DNA of 64,000 nucleotides from Spirosoma foliorum (GCF_014117325.1 NZ_CP059732.1:2108001-2172000), one strand, 5' to 3'. Shown: positions 8,828 to 18,087, counted from the stretch's first letter. A program made the numbers and translations. Notes: generated from the sequence alone by a model not told the origin.

Positions 8828-11800
8828 ATGGCTCGTAATGTTTCTATGTTTTCCTTGTTTCGTATCCGGTTCTTCGCAGCTTTGCTGGGGTTGGGAATGT
8901 GCCTCCTGGCCCAGGCCCAGCAGGTGATGCCCGCCTTTATCCGGCAAATTCCGGTGCCCTCAACGATCAACTTTAACACGGTAGACGCCACCCAGGACGC
9001 CAGGGGTAACCTCTGGTTTGCCACCCAGGAGGGCGTAGTTCGCTTCGATGGCCGGCAGTTTCGGGCCTATCACGATCCGGTGCTGCGCCAGGGCGACGAT
9101 TACTTCCACGTTGTTCCCTCGCCCGATGGCCGCATCTGGTGCAAACAGGGCCGCGGCAGCATCCTGTCCTACATCAATTCCAAAGAAGATAAAATCGTGC
9201 GGGTGCCCGATTCGAGCCGCCTGGTCCGGGATTATCTGGTGCCCTGGCGGAGTAACTACCTCTTTGCCGATGCCGACGCCAACCTGTGGATCGGCCTGCG
9301 CCAAAAGGGGCTCATTCGGTTTAATCCCCGCACTTACGCCATCGAGCCCATTTTCGACCGGGAAGGCGAAGCAGTTCGTCGGCTTACGCAGGATCAGCAG
9401 GGTATCATCTGGTTTACCACCAACGAGGCTGTTTACGCCTACAACCCGGTCTCGCGTGCGCTCAAACGCTACCGCGAAGAATTCGAACGCCGTCCCGCCA
9501 ACGGCAAGTTTGCCATCGGGATTCACGCCCGGCGGGATAGTACTATTCTCGTCGGCCTGAGCAACGAAGTGGCCGTCATCCAGCCAGCTACCGGCCGGGT
9601 GACTCGGCTGAAGCTGCTCTCGAATGAGGCCGATTCGAATCAAGTGGTCTATGACTTTTACGACGATCCCCAGGGAAACACGTATTTCTCAACCTTCAAA
9701 GCGCATTACCGCTACACGAATCGGGGCGATTTAGAGCAACTTGAATTGGGGGGAATTCCCTATCCAGTGGGGTTTCTCTATCCCGGCCGCAATCACCGGC
9801 TTTGGGTAACGGCGGGACACTCGTTGATCGAGTATGATCTGGCCCGCCTGCGCCCGGTGCCCGCCTTCAGCCTGTTGGATGTGTTGATCAACGGCACCCC
9901 GCTAACGGCCGCCAGTGCCCGCCAGCAGTTGGTGCGCGACTCACTCGGCCACCCCACCCTGACGGTACAGGAGGGCGATCTGATTGGGCTAACCGTTTCG
10001 CCCTACGTGGCCGCAAACCGGACCGGGCCGTTTCGGCTACGTCTGAAAGGCTACGACCAATGGACGGTGACCGAAGATCCCACCCACCTCGTCTCTTATG
10101 AGTTGTCGGCGGGCACTTACACGCTCCTGCTCAACCGATTTGTTTGGCCCTCCGGCTGGGAGAAGGTCGTCTCGACCCTAACCATCCTTGTGCAACCTCC
10201 GTTCTGGAAAACCGGCTGGTTCTGGAGTGTTGTGCTGGTCATTGTCGGAGCCTTTGGGGCGGGGTTTCTTCAGAACTGGACCCGACGGCGCCGACTGCGG
10301 CAGGAACTGGCCCGCCGAGAGTTTGAAGCGGCCGCGTTGCGCGAAGTAGACGAGTTGAAAAGCCGTTTTTTTACCAATATCACCCATGAACTGCGTACGC
10401 CCTTAACCATCATCCTCAACGCCACTGAACAGTTGAGCCAAGCCCCCCTGGGCGTGTCGGATCAGCAACGGGTGCACTCGGTTCAACGGAATGCCCAGCA
10501 GCTAAGCCGGCTCATTGATGAAACCCTGGACATGGCCAAACTCGACGCCGGTAAACTCGACCGACGGGAACGAACCGGCGATCCGGTGGCCTTTGTGGGG
10601 CAGGTGGTGGCGCAGTTTCAGGGCCTGGCCCAACACCGTCAACTTCGGCTCGACTGGCTGGATCAATCCACCCGCCAACAGCCCTACCGCTTTGACGATG
10701 AGAAGCTCGAAACGATTACTTATAATCTGCTCTCAAACGCCCTTAAGTTTACACCAGCGCACGGTTCTATACAGATTGAATGCCGGGTAATCGCTCCGGC
10801 TACCCTCTTGCTGCGGGTGGCCGATACGGGCATTGGTATTCCCGCCGACCAGCAGGCGCGCATTTTTGAGCGTTTCCACCAGGTCGACAGTTCCTCCACG
10901 CGGGCCTACTCTGGCACGGGCATTGGCCTGGCGTTGGTCAAGGAATTGGCCGACTGGCTCGGTGGCAGTGTATCCGTTGAAAGTACAGTGGGTCAGGGGA
11001 GTGTATTTACCCTCAGGTTACCGCTTACACCGACTGACGCTGCCCAAGCTACCGGCGGGGCGAAGTTGTCTGTTCCAGACTTACCCGGATCGGCCGTCCG
11101 GCACCGTCTGGAGCCGGACAATGGTGCGGATAGCGAACCCGCCGACGAGGCCAACCGGCCATTGTTACTGGTGGTGGAAGATAATGAAGAACTCCGGTCG
11201 TTCCTGGCCGAATCGTTGTCGGCTCAGTACCGAGTGTATACTGCCGGAAACGGTCGGCGGGGGCTTGAACTGGCCCTGGCTGAAGTACCCGACCTGATTG
11301 TGAGCGACGTGATGATGCCGGAGATGGACGGTTACGCTCTGGTGGAGCACCTGAAAGCCGATGCGCGAACCAGTCACATTCCGGTAGTACTGCTCACCGC
11401 CAAATCGTCCGCTGACAGCCGCCTGACGGGCTTGAGCGTGGGGGCCGACGATTACCTGGGTAAGCCCTTTAGTTTAGCTGAACTTGCCCTACGTCTTGGT
11501 AACTGCCTGCGCACCCGTCAGAACTGGCAACGCTGGCTGATGCAGCATCTAGCCGCCGACCGGAGCGCTAACGCGGATTACGCCGATCCCCAGTTGGTCC
11601 GAGAAGAGGAGTTTCTGGCCCGGTTACGACACGTTATTCTCGACCACCTGACCGACGAAGCGGTTGACGTTGACTGGCTAACCAAACAGGCGGGTATGAG
11701 TCGGACCCACCTTCACCGCAAATTAACCACCCTGACAGGTATGAGTACCACGCGCTTTATTCACAGTGTTCGTATTCAACGGGCCGTAGAACTCTTACAA

Positions 11801-11917
11801 CAGGGCGAGCTAAACGTGGCGCAGCTTGCCCAGGCGGTTGGCTATGGTTCGCAGTCGTATTTCACGAAAATATTTCAGGAACAGACCGGTTATCTACCTA
11901 CTATGCGAAAGGGATAA
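8828..11917 (+). CDS. Hybrid two-component system sensor/regulator (HTCS type)
   Basis: About 1029 residues that join sensor and transcription factor in one protein. In order: signal peptide (LGLGMCLLAQAQQ); a periplasmic propeller sensor with GNLWFATQEGVVRFDG and NLWIGLRQKGLIRF blades; a Y_Y_Y-like domain; a transmembrane helix near 457-480; HisKA with NITHELRTPL (His near 516); HATPase with NLLSNALKF and DTGIGI; a receiver domain with DVMMPEMDG (Asp near 826); and a C-terminal AraC HTH ending YGSQSYFTKIFQEQTGYLP. The propeller is only about half the usual HTCS sensor length. The ATG at 8828 is preferred over an upstream TTG. Known HTCS proteins control glycan-use genes, so the divergent secreted protein is a likely target (inference). 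Confidence 0.9.
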   Translation: MARNVSMFSLFRIRFFAALLGLGMCLLAQAQQVMPAFIRQIPVPSTINFNTVDATQDARGNLWFATQEGVVRFDGRQFRAYHDPVLRQGDDYFHVVPSPDGRIWCKQGRGSILSYINSKEDKIVRVPDSSRLVRDYLVPWRSNYLFADADANLWIGLRQKGLIRFNPRTYAIEPIFDREGEAVRRLTQDQQGIIWFTTNEAVYAYNPVSRALKRYREEFERRPANGKFAIGIHARRDSTILVGLSNEVAVIQPATGRVTRLKLLSNEADSNQVVYDFYDDPQGNTYFSTFKAHYRYTNRGDLEQLELGGIPYPVGFLYPGRNHRLWVTAGHSLIEYDLARLRPVPAFSLLDVLINGTPLTAASARQQLVRDSLGHPTLTVQEGDLIGLTVSPYVAANRTGPFRLRLKGYDQWTVTEDPTHLVSYELSAGTYTLLLNRFVWPSGWEKVVSTLTILVQPPFWKTGWFWSVVLVIVGAFGAGFLQNWTRRRRLRQELARREFEAAALREVDELKSRFFTNITHELRTPLTIILNATEQLSQAPLGVSDQQRVHSVQRNAQQLSRLIDETLDMAKLDAGKLDRRERTGDPVAFVGQVVAQFQGLAQHRQLRLDWLDQSTRQQPYRFDDEKLETITYNLLSNALKFTPAHGSIQIECRVIAPATLLLRVADTGIGIPADQQARIFERFHQVDSSSTRAYSGTGIGLALVKELADWLGGSVSVESTVGQGSVFTLRLPLTPTDAAQATGGAKLSVPDLPGSAVRHRLEPDNGADSEPADEANRPLLLVVEDNEELRSFLAESLSAQYRVYTAGNGRRGLELALAEVPDLIVSDVMMPEMDGYALVEHLKADARTSHIPVVLLTAKSSADSRLTGLSVGADDYLGKPFSLAELALRLGNCLRTRQNWQRWLMQHLAADRSANADYADPQLVREEEFLARLRHVILDHLTDEAVDVDWLTKQAGMSRTHLHRKLTTLTGMSTTRFIHSVRIQRAVELLQQGELNVAQLAQAVGYGSQSYFTKIFQEQTGYLPTMRKG

Positions 11918-12077
11918 GGGCCAACACTGTGGGCAGACTTTGGTCGTTTGACCGCGTCACGGTGGCCACTGCTACTATTTCACCAAACGGATGCTCCCGT
12001 GCCTACTAAAAGAGAAATAAGCGGGGCCGCCCAGCGGTGGTCAATTTTGTTGTAATAACCACTATTATCTCACCAAA

Positions 12078-12140
12078 CGCCCTTTTTGAGTAGCAGATAC
12101 ATGAAAGATTTATCGTCTCAGGTAGGAGCGATTTAGGAGA
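12078..12140 (+). repeat. Dispersed intergenic repeat, copy 2
   Basis: Box A (CGCCC at 12078), then AGATACATGAA, CGTCTCA at 12114-12120, GGTAGGAGCG, and a weakened right arm (AGGAGA). It lies between the convergent ends of the hybrid regulator gene and the SnoaL-like gene. Apart from this copy, 11918-12224 shows only spacer. Confidence 0.65.
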
Positions 12141-12224
12141 TTAGAGTGGTGCCAATTCCAGACAATTGTTACTTAGTGTCAAGTCCACGTTGTCGTTTTA
12201 TCCATCTTGCCGGCATACTACGCC

Positions 12225-12644
12225 TTATTCATCAAGTTTACCACAAACGAGTTCATTGACCAGGATTGTATCCAGAAATTCTTTTTCCTCGACGATCAGG
12301 CCATTTTTCACCCGCATCAAAAAGACAATTTGATTGTCGTAGATGCGGCCATCAATACGCTCGGTATAATTTCTAAGGTGCACGGCAGCATGCTCCCCCT
12401 CGGTTAGGATGGAGTTGATCGTAATCTGAAGCCCTTTAGGGAACCGGCTTCGGATGGTTTCATGGATCCGGGCCATACGATCGGCAGTCTGCCACCCCCC
12501 AAAAGGCCAGGAGCCCTCTCCACTTATCCAGTGTTTTTCATCCGGTGCTTTCCATTGCTGGGCTTCCTCGAACTTGCCGGCTATGATGGCATCAAAATAA
12601 TGTTGAACTGTCTGTTTGGTCTCCATATCGTTTATCGTTAACAT
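12225..12644 (-). CDS. SnoaL-like / NTF2-fold protein
   Basis: A 139-residue protein of the SnoaL/ketosteroid-isomerase-like fold, which forms small alpha-beta cone enzymes or binding proteins. Evidence: helical opening TVQHYFDAIIAGKFEEAQQW, then GEGSWPFGG and strands ITINSILTEGEHAAVHL and IYDNQIVFLMRVKNGLIVEEKEF, as in NTF2-like proteins. The ATG at 12644 is taken, but METKQTVQ at 12626 is an equally good start. Substrate unknown. It stands alone, convergent with the hybrid regulator. Confidence 0.65.
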   Translation of the reverse strand: MLTINDMETKQTVQHYFDAIIAGKFEEAQQWKAPDEKHWISGEGSWPFGGWQTADRMARIHETIRSRFPKGLQITINSILTEGEHAAVHLRNYTERIDGRIYDNQIVFLMRVKNGLIVEEKEFLDTILVNELVCGKLDE

Positions 12645-12871
12645 AACTGGATGGCTTTTTTGAGACTAAGTAGGCTAAGGTAGAACGATCAGATTTCGCT
12701 AGGGCACACAATCGCTTTTCACTGGGTAGGTCATGAAGCAAAGTACACTGATTTTATCGGTGAATCTTGACGTTCAGTAGCGGTAGCCTCAAAATGGCTA
12801 AGACGTTCCCCGATATGGCTTAGCCGATCCATGGACCGATGCCCAATTTTGCTCCAAGAAAAATCAAGAAG

Positions 12872-13267
12872 ATGGCAACATTGAACAAAACGGCATCCGA
12901 CTGGACCGTCATCCTGCTGGGGGTAGTCGGCTTTTTATTGGGAGCCGAAGGGATACTCAACCCCCATTTTCAATACAAGATGCTTGGATTGACGGCCTTG
13001 GGCAATGTCATCCCCGCTCTTTTAGGCTCCGCGTCTTTGTCCGCTAGTTATGTAGGTATTCTATATATAGTCGGCGTCATACACCGCTGGAAGCACGTTA
13101 AACGGTACCTGATCGGTGCCCGCCTGCTGATGGGGGTTGGCTTTCTAGGCTTAATGGCGATAGGCCGAATGCCCCAAACCTATAGGGCTGCTGCCGTTTG
13201 GGAAATAGCGGGTGCGCTATTGATCGCTGGTGCTTTGTGGTGGGACATGCAGCACGAGGCCAACTAA
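12872..13267 (+). CDS. Small four-helix membrane protein
   Basis: About 131 residues from the ATG at 12872 (MATLNKTASDW), with four hydrophobic segments: WTVILLGVVGFLLGAEGIL, IPALLGSASLSASYVGILYI, LLMGVGFLGLMAIG and AAAVWEIAGALLIAGALWW. The architecture resembles small uncharacterised Bacteroidota inner-membrane proteins of the DoxX-like size class. I do not recognise the family. An upstream in-frame ATG (12839) would only add a non-hydrophobic tail. It lies just ahead of the truncated hydrolase gene. Confidence 0.6.
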   Translation: MATLNKTASDWTVILLGVVGFLLGAEGILNPHFQYKMLGLTALGNVIPALLGSASLSASYVGILYIVGVIHRWKHVKRYLIGARLLMGVGFLGLMAIGRMPQTYRAAAVWEIAGALLIAGALWWDMQHEAN

Positions 13268-13332
13268 GCGGAATCCAATACCACTAGTTTTTACATACCC
13301 TTTATTGAATCATTCTCTTCATTGTAAACGCA

Positions 13333-13746
13333 ATGAACACAACATCAGCGATCTGGCTTACTACGACCGTTTTGCTCACTGACCCCAGTGGTCAAGCCCA
13401 GCCTCAAGCTAGTCAGGGCTGTCAACCGGTAGCCAGTCCGCAAACGGTTCGTATGGAACGGGTTACCTTTCCTTCCTCGACCGAAACACTGGTCGGCGAT
13501 CTCTATCTACCCACAAAACCCGGACCCTATCCGGTGCTGATAATTACGGGAGCCTGGCGAACGGTGAAAGAACAGATGCCAGCTGGCTATGCCCGTCAAA
13601 TGGCCGCTCGGGGGTACGCAGCCTTGGTATTCGATTTTCGCAGTTGGGGCCAAAGCACCGGGCGACCCCGATCGATGGAAGATCCAATGGCCAAAGCGCA
13701 GGATATCGTAGCGGCAGCCAGGTATCTAGTGTTGTCTAAAGATTAA
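13333..13746 (+). pseudogene. Alpha/beta hydrolase truncated at an IS630 boundary
   Basis: The first 137 residues of a secreted dienelactone-hydrolase-like alpha/beta hydrolase. After an N-terminal hydrophobic segment it shows ETLVGDLYLPTKPGPYPVLI, GAWRTVKEQMP, YAALVFDFRSWGQSTGRPR and DIVAAARYLVLS, then stops. The nucleophile elbow G-x-S-x-G and the rest of the fold are missing. The last codons lie inside the IS630 inverted repeat that starts at 13737, and the sequence beyond the IS (from 14904) does not continue the gene. Some of the target was therefore probably deleted along with the insertion. Confidence 0.75.
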
Positions 13747-14393
13747 ACTGTCGGGTATAGCTTATGTAATTTTACTCGGGCATCTTTGGTGGTAAACTGC
13801 CAGTTCGCCTTCGCTTGTTTGGCATTTCTGTTTGCTTGCCAGGCGGTAATTTCTGCTACCAGCAACTCTTTGGTCGCAATGTGCCGATTCAGGCAATCAC
13901 GCTGTAAGATGGACAACTCAATCTCAGCCATGTCAAGCCAACTGCCATGCTTGGGGGTATAGACAAACTCCAATCGATCCAGATACGCTTTGGCTTTCTC
14001 GGCCCCAAAAACTGTATAAAATGCACTGGGTTTATGGGCACTCAGATTATCTCCAACCACCGTCATTTTTACACAGTCTGTATAAGGGCCGTCCAATAAA
14101 TTGGCTAGCACACCCACCCACGTAATGGCCTTGTGATCGTCTTTGACTTCGACAAACCGTTGCCCTGCCAAGGGTTCAAAGGCCATATAAATCTCGCCTA
14201 CGCCCCGCCGGATGTATTCGGAATCTTGGATGCGTGTGCCGTCGGCGGAACGATATTGCTTGATTTCGATTAGTTGTTTGGGTGATTCGTCCACACAAAC
14301 AACGGGAAACCGCTCATCATAAGGTCGCTCATAAACAGCTAAAACCTGTTCCATATAGTACACAAAATCGGCACTTTGCTTGGGCGGAATCAC
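13743..14393 (-). CDS. IS630 transposase, DDE catalytic part
   Basis: The catalytic half of the transposase: VVCVDESPKQL (first Asp), TVVGDNLSAHKP (second Asp) and HGSWLDMAEIELSILQRDCL (Glu), the classic IS630/mariner-like triad order. The true reading comes from the upstream frame by a -1 slip at an A8 run (minus strand, 14425-14432). That joins ...VATVLKKNQ to LKPWRVKGWVIPPKQSADF. The GTG at 14393 is therefore probably not a genuine start. Confidence 0.85.
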   Translation of the reverse strand: MIPPKQSADFVYYMEQVLAVYERPYDERFPVVCVDESPKQLIEIKQYRSADGTRIQDSEYIRRGVGEIYMAFEPLAGQRFVEVKDDHKAITWVGVLANLLDGPYTDCVKMTVVGDNLSAHKPSAFYTVFGAEKAKAYLDRLEFVYTPKHGSWLDMAEIELSILQRDCLNRHIATKELLVAEITAWQANRNAKQAKANWQFTTKDARVKLHKLYPTV

Positions 14394-14851
14394 CCATCCC
14401 TTGACCCGCCAGGGCTTAAGTTGGTTTTTTTTAACACCGTTGCCACACTCGTGTGAGAAAGCGTTTCAACTACTTGGAGTTCGACCAGTCGATCCGCAAT
14501 AGCCTGTAATTTCCAGCGGCTTTCACCGACTGGTGGTTCGCTACAGGCAATGGCAATCAAGTGAGCTTCCACTTCCCCCGTCAGCTTTTTGTCGGAACGG
14601 GGCTGGCGGGGCTTTGGATCAAAGACCGCCATGCCCTGCTCACAAAATTCTTTGCGAATCCGCTCAACACTGCGTGTGGAGAGATGATAGGTGGCGGCAA
14701 TCGTAGTTTGGCTCTGGCGTTCGACAGCCTCGTCACTGGCCAAAAGCACCTGTGCTTTTTGGATGAGTTTAGCGGCTGTTTTGCCTTTTTGGACTTTAGC
14801 CAGTAATTCTGTACGTTCGGTGGCCGTTAGAGTCAGTCGATGCTTAGTCAT
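14390..14851 (-). CDS. IS630 transposase, helix-turn-helix N-terminal part
   Basis: The DNA-binding half of the IS630 transposase. A helix-turn-helix is visible around QTTIAATYHLSTRSVERIRK, followed by a second helical region (RWKLQAIADRLVELQVVETL). It ends with an off-frame tail, SPGGSRDG, just after the A8 run. It overlaps the catalytic frame. A programmed -1 frameshift at A-AAA-AAA would make the fusion. Such slips are known for some IS630 elements, but a one-base deletion would look the same. Confidence 0.8.
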   Translation of the reverse strand: MTKHRLTLTATERTELLAKVQKGKTAAKLIQKAQVLLASDEAVERQSQTTIAATYHLSTRSVERIRKEFCEQGMAVFDPKPRQPRSDKKLTGEVEAHLIAIACSEPPVGESRWKLQAIADRLVELQVVETLSHTSVATVLKKTNLSPGGSRDG

Positions 14852-15020
14852 GGAAGATGAGTTACAGCATCAAAAATACAAAAAGCCGCCAGACTACTCT
14901 TTAAGTAACACTAGTTAGGGCTTCTAACGGGGGCGAGTTTAAGTTGCAAATCTCGAATCTGAGTTGACAGGCATGCTGAGTGGTCAAAGAGGGTATTGCC
15001 CTCAATCTCCCTGTAAAACC

Positions 15021-15395
15021 TTATGGCTTGCTGTGTTTCACGAGTTCCTGGTGGCTCAACCCCCAACGAATCATCGCTTGAACAACTTCATGTAAAGAGA
15101 AGCTGTAGTCGGCCAACGTATAGTTTATAAGCACAGGGGTCGTTTGAGCGTCAACACGGCGGACAATAAACCCAATCAGCTCCAATTCCTTTAATTCATT
15201 CGACAGTACACGAGCGGAAATACCCGTCAACAATCGTTGCAACTCATTGAAGCGCCTTGGACGCTCCGATACCGCAACGATGATCTGGAGTCGCCACTTG
15301 CCGCCGATCACGTAAATCGTGTCGGCGATTGCCTTTAGCGATGCGCTAGGCGAAGGGTGAGGGTTCTTATTGAACGAACAGGCGTTAGTTTTCAT
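15021..15395 (-). CDS. HxlR-family transcriptional regulator
   Basis: A 124-residue winged-helix regulator of the HxlR type. It has the typical N-terminal Cys (residue 6), then IYVIGGKWRLQIIVAVSERP and RFNELQRLLTGISARVLSNE (recognition helix region), ELIGFIVRRV and the YTLADYSFSLHEVVQAMIRW end. HxlR proteins often sense aldehydes or redox stress through the N-terminal Cys. It is divergent from the F420-reductase-like gene at 15575, the most likely target; the gap between them is 179 bp. Confidence 0.85.
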   Translation of the reverse strand: MKTNACSFNKNPHPSPSASLKAIADTIYVIGGKWRLQIIVAVSERPRRFNELQRLLTGISARVLSNELKELELIGFIVRRVDAQTTPVLINYTLADYSFSLHEVVQAMIRWGLSHQELVKHSKP

Positions 15396-15574
15396 GCAGT
15401 TGCTAATCTAGAGGTTACTACTAACCTTTTGTTTACCGCTACTCATCGGAAAACAAATATACCTAGGTTTGCACTACGAAAAATGGTGTTCCGGACAACT
15501 ACCTAAAGGCCTTTGCGGATGACTATTTGCGACCTATTCACCCCTCTTTGCCATTACTTAACTCGCTCGTAAAC

Positions 15575-16366
15575 ATGAACATTGGAATTATCGGGGCCGG
15601 CAGAATGGGCACTACCCTGGCCCGTAAACTACAGGCCCACGGGCACCAGGTGCGCCTGGCCAATTCGCGCGGCCCTGAGTCGCTGCAAGACTTCGTTCGG
15701 GAAACTGGCGTCACGGCCGTGACCGTAGCCGAGGCCATGCAGGGGAGCGACGTGATTATGCTCACGATCCCGTTTGGCCAAGTTTTGACCATTAAAGACG
15801 CTTTTCGGCAGGTGCCCCAAGCGACCATCGTGGTGGAAACGATGAACTACCTTCCAGCTCGAGATGGCGTGATTGACGCCATTGAGCAGGGTCTGCCTCA
15901 TAGTGCTTGGGTGGCGCAAATCATTAGTCACCCGGTTATTAAGGCTTTTAACACAATTGGCTCCTATAGCCTGATGGCTGAGGGTAGGCCCGCTGGGACG
16001 TCCGGCCGTATTGCCCTGAGCGTCTCGGGTGAAGACGCAGCGGCCAAACAAACAATTATTGAGCTCGTTAACCAAACGGGTTTTGATGGGTACGACGCTG
16101 GCCCCCTCGCCGATTCGTGGCGACAGCAGCCGGGTACGCCAGCTTACTGCACCAATCTGACGCTGGCTGAGGCTCCATCCGCCCGAGCTGGGGCTATACG
16201 AGAAGACGCGCAGGCTAACTATGACTTTCTGATACAAAAAGTCATGGCCCAAGGCAAGGAGTATATACACAGCTTAGTGAGCGGCAACTTCCCGGACAAC
16301 TTTGTGGACCACAGTGTAGACATTTTCCGGGCGTACCATGGCTTGCCCCCACGGTCCCGGCAGTAG
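15575..16366 (+). CDS. NADPH-dependent F420 reductase-like / Rossmann oxidoreductase
   Basis: A 263-residue NAD(P)-binding protein beginning MNIGIIGAGRMGTTLARKL, a GxGxxG dinucleotide site. RLANSRGPESL follows where NADP-preferring members bind the 2'-phosphate. SDVIMLTIPFGQ and VIKAFNTIGSYSL match the F420-reductase/NpdG-like family. Bacteroidota generally lack F420, so the substrate is unclear. The ATG at 15575 places the nucleotide-binding motif at the N-terminus, as usual. It is probably controlled by the divergent HxlR regulator. Confidence 0.75.
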   Translation: MNIGIIGAGRMGTTLARKLQAHGHQVRLANSRGPESLQDFVRETGVTAVTVAEAMQGSDVIMLTIPFGQVLTIKDAFRQVPQATIVVETMNYLPARDGVIDAIEQGLPHSAWVAQIISHPVIKAFNTIGSYSLMAEGRPAGTSGRIALSVSGEDAAAKQTIIELVNQTGFDGYDAGPLADSWRQQPGTPAYCTNLTLAEAPSARAGAIREDAQANYDFLIQKVMAQGKEYIHSLVSGNFPDNFVDHSVDIFRAYHGLPPRSRQ

Positions 16367-16465
16367 CAGTCGGATTAGCGTTGGCGATTGCGTATGTGGG
16401 CTACGGCTGTTTCATCAAAAAGATTTCAGCTAGTACCAGTGCCAGCATGATATTGTCGCTTGAAT

Positions 16466-16525
16466 CGCCCGAATTACGAATCCACAAATCTCACTTCGTC
16501 TTAGGAAGGAGCGTTTTCGTGAAAA
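16466..16525 (+). repeat. Dispersed intergenic repeat, copy 3
   Basis: Box A matches exactly (CGCCCGAATTA from 16466), followed by CGTCTTA (16497-16503), GGAAGGAGCGTTTTCG, and a weakened right arm TGAAAA. It lies between two convergent genes. Confidence 0.65.
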
Positions 16526-16555
16526 GTCCTGCGGGACGCACCGATTGGTAGCTGG

Positions 16556-17470
16556 TCAGTTGAAGGAGGCTCTGAACGCCAGGGGCGATTGATTGGTCTT
16601 GCTCTTGAACAGTTTGCTGAAAGACTGCGGGTAACCAAACCCCAATTGGTAAGCTATTTCACTGACAGACAATTCGGTGGTGACCAGGATATCTTTAGCG
16701 TACTCGATCAGTTTTTCGTGAATGTACTGCTGGGCCGTTTGTCCAGTCAGGTGCTTCAGACAATCGCTCAGGTAGTTTGCCGACAGGTTCATCTGCGAGG
16801 CCAGGACATTAACGGTGGGTAGACCCTGCTCGGCTGCGTTTCGCACCGACTCATTCAGCACATGGTCAACCCGGTTCAGCAACTCGCTGTGTTTGGGTTT
16901 GCGGGTAATAAATTGCCGGTTGTAATACCGATTGCAGTAGGTGAGCAACAAATCCACAGTCGACAAGACCACATCCTGACTATACGTATCGATAGGCAAA
17001 TGGTACTCTTTTTCAATATGCTGAAAGAGGCTATCAATCGATTGTTCCTCGTCTTCCGACAGAATCAGGGCTTCATTAACCGCGTAGTCAAAAAAGGCAT
17101 AGTCCTTTATTTTTTTGCCTACCGGAAACGTTCTGAAAAAATCAGGGTGAATCATCAGTAACCAGCCGGATTTGGCCAATACGTCGCCTGGTTCCAGAAT
17201 ACTGACCTGCCTGGGGGCAAAAAAAGACATGACGCCTTCGTCAAAATCGTATGGAGTTTGCCCATACTGAAGTTTGCCGGGACAATCTTTTTTTAGAACA
17301 ATATGGAAAAAATCAAAAATCAATCGCACCCGCGCATCATTGTTTACTCTAGGCATATCCTCGAACCGCAGAATGCTGAACAACGGATGCTTTGGTTTGA
17401 CCAAGCCCAGGGCTTTATGGCTTTGGGCGATGGTTTCTATCCGGAGGGTTGTCAGGTTATCTTTTTGCAT
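16556..17470 (-). CDS. AraC-family transcriptional regulator
   Basis: 304 residues. The N-terminal half is a cupin-like sensing region (FFHIVLKKDCPGKLQYGQTP, VMSFFAPRQVSILEPGD). The last 100 residues carry the two AraC helix-turn-helix motifs: VNVLASQMNLSANYLSDCLK and VSEIAYQLGFGYPQSFSKLF, ending NQSPLAFRA. It starts 12 bp after the end of the SDR gene on the same strand, so the two are probably co-transcribed and the regulator may control its own operon. Confidence 0.85.
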   Translation of the reverse strand: MQKDNLTTLRIETIAQSHKALGLVKPKHPLFSILRFEDMPRVNNDARVRLIFDFFHIVLKKDCPGKLQYGQTPYDFDEGVMSFFAPRQVSILEPGDVLAKSGWLLMIHPDFFRTFPVGKKIKDYAFFDYAVNEALILSEDEEQSIDSLFQHIEKEYHLPIDTYSQDVVLSTVDLLLTYCNRYYNRQFITRKPKHSELLNRVDHVLNESVRNAAEQGLPTVNVLASQMNLSANYLSDCLKHLTGQTAQQYIHEKLIEYAKDILVTTELSVSEIAYQLGFGYPQSFSKLFKSKTNQSPLAFRASFN

Positions 17471-17481
17471 ATCAACGCAGT

Positions 17482-18087
17482 TTACCTGTTCATTTGTTTT
17501 CGTTTTCGGCTGGCAAACAACCGGGCGATGGTGGCATTGGGTATTAACGCTCCCAGCCGTACGCCCCAGGCATTTAAGCGGCCCGATACGTGAAAAGTTT
17601 CGTTCTTTTCCCAGGCTTGTATCATCTCAGTGGCAACCTGTTCGGCCGTCTGGGTATAAGCCCCATCGGTCAGGGCTTTACCCCAGGCATTATCGTTGGC
17701 GGGCGTATTCATAAAATTGGTGCTGGTGAAACCGGGACTAAACAAAAGTACCCGAATGCCGTAGGGTTTGCACTCTTGGGTAAGGGCTTCCGAAAACGAG
17801 CGGACAAATACTTTGGAAGCTGCATAAACCGCCATATACGGGCTTGGAAAAAATGCAGCTAGCGAGGCTACGTTGATGATACCGCCCATTTTGGCCGCGA
17901 TCATCTGGGGCAGAAACAGGTGACACAGCGCCACCAACGAAGCATTGTTCAGGTGCAGCATGGCCAACTCAGCTTGCAAATCATTTTTCACAAACTCACC
18001 ACTGGAGCCAATGCCTGCATTGTTGACCAACAGCGTAATTGTCAGCTTTTTTTTTCTGACATTCTTCATAAACCTGCCCGGCGGCAT
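17482..18087 (-). CDS. SDR-family dehydrogenase, C-terminal part (frameshifted)
   Basis: The catalytic part of a short-chain dehydrogenase/reductase: LLVNNAGIGSSGEFV (NNAG motif), IINVASLAAFFPSPYMAVYA with YAASK (catalytic Tyr and Lys), and RVLLFSPGFTSTNFM. It is continuous with the frame at 17996-18277 if one A is removed from the A9 run (T9 at 18047-18055 on the plus strand). The intact enzyme would have about 264 residues. The first residues of this frame (MPPGRFMKNVRKK) are an artefact of the shift. Confidence 0.8.
   Translation of the reverse strand: MPPGRFMKNVRKKKLTITLLVNNAGIGSSGEFVKNDLQAELAMLHLNNASLVALCHLFLPQMIAAKMGGIINVASLAAFFPSPYMAVYAASKVFVRSFSEALTQECKPYGIRVLLFSPGFTSTNFMNTPANDNAWGKALTDGAYTQTAEQVATEMIQAWEKNETFHVSGRLNAWGVRLGALIPNATIARLFASRKRKQMNR

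Larger units (their letters stand above)
13737..14903 (-). mobile_element. IS630-family insertion sequence
   Basis: Imperfect inverted repeats TAAAGATTAAACTGTCGG (from 13737) and the complement of 14886-14903 (TAAAGAGTAGTCTGGCGG) flank two overlapping minus-strand frames encoding an IS630 transposase. Both ends carry TA, the usual IS630 target. The element closes off the alpha/beta hydrolase gene. Confidence 0.8.

Noticed and set aside
8960..9643. A 227-codon minus-strand frame inside the hybrid regulator gene
   Set aside because: It is opposite the propeller domain, has low-complexity composition and no family features.
12653..12670. GGCTTTTTTGAGACTAAG as a further repeat copy
   Set aside because: Only the right arm is present, with no GGAGC block or box A.
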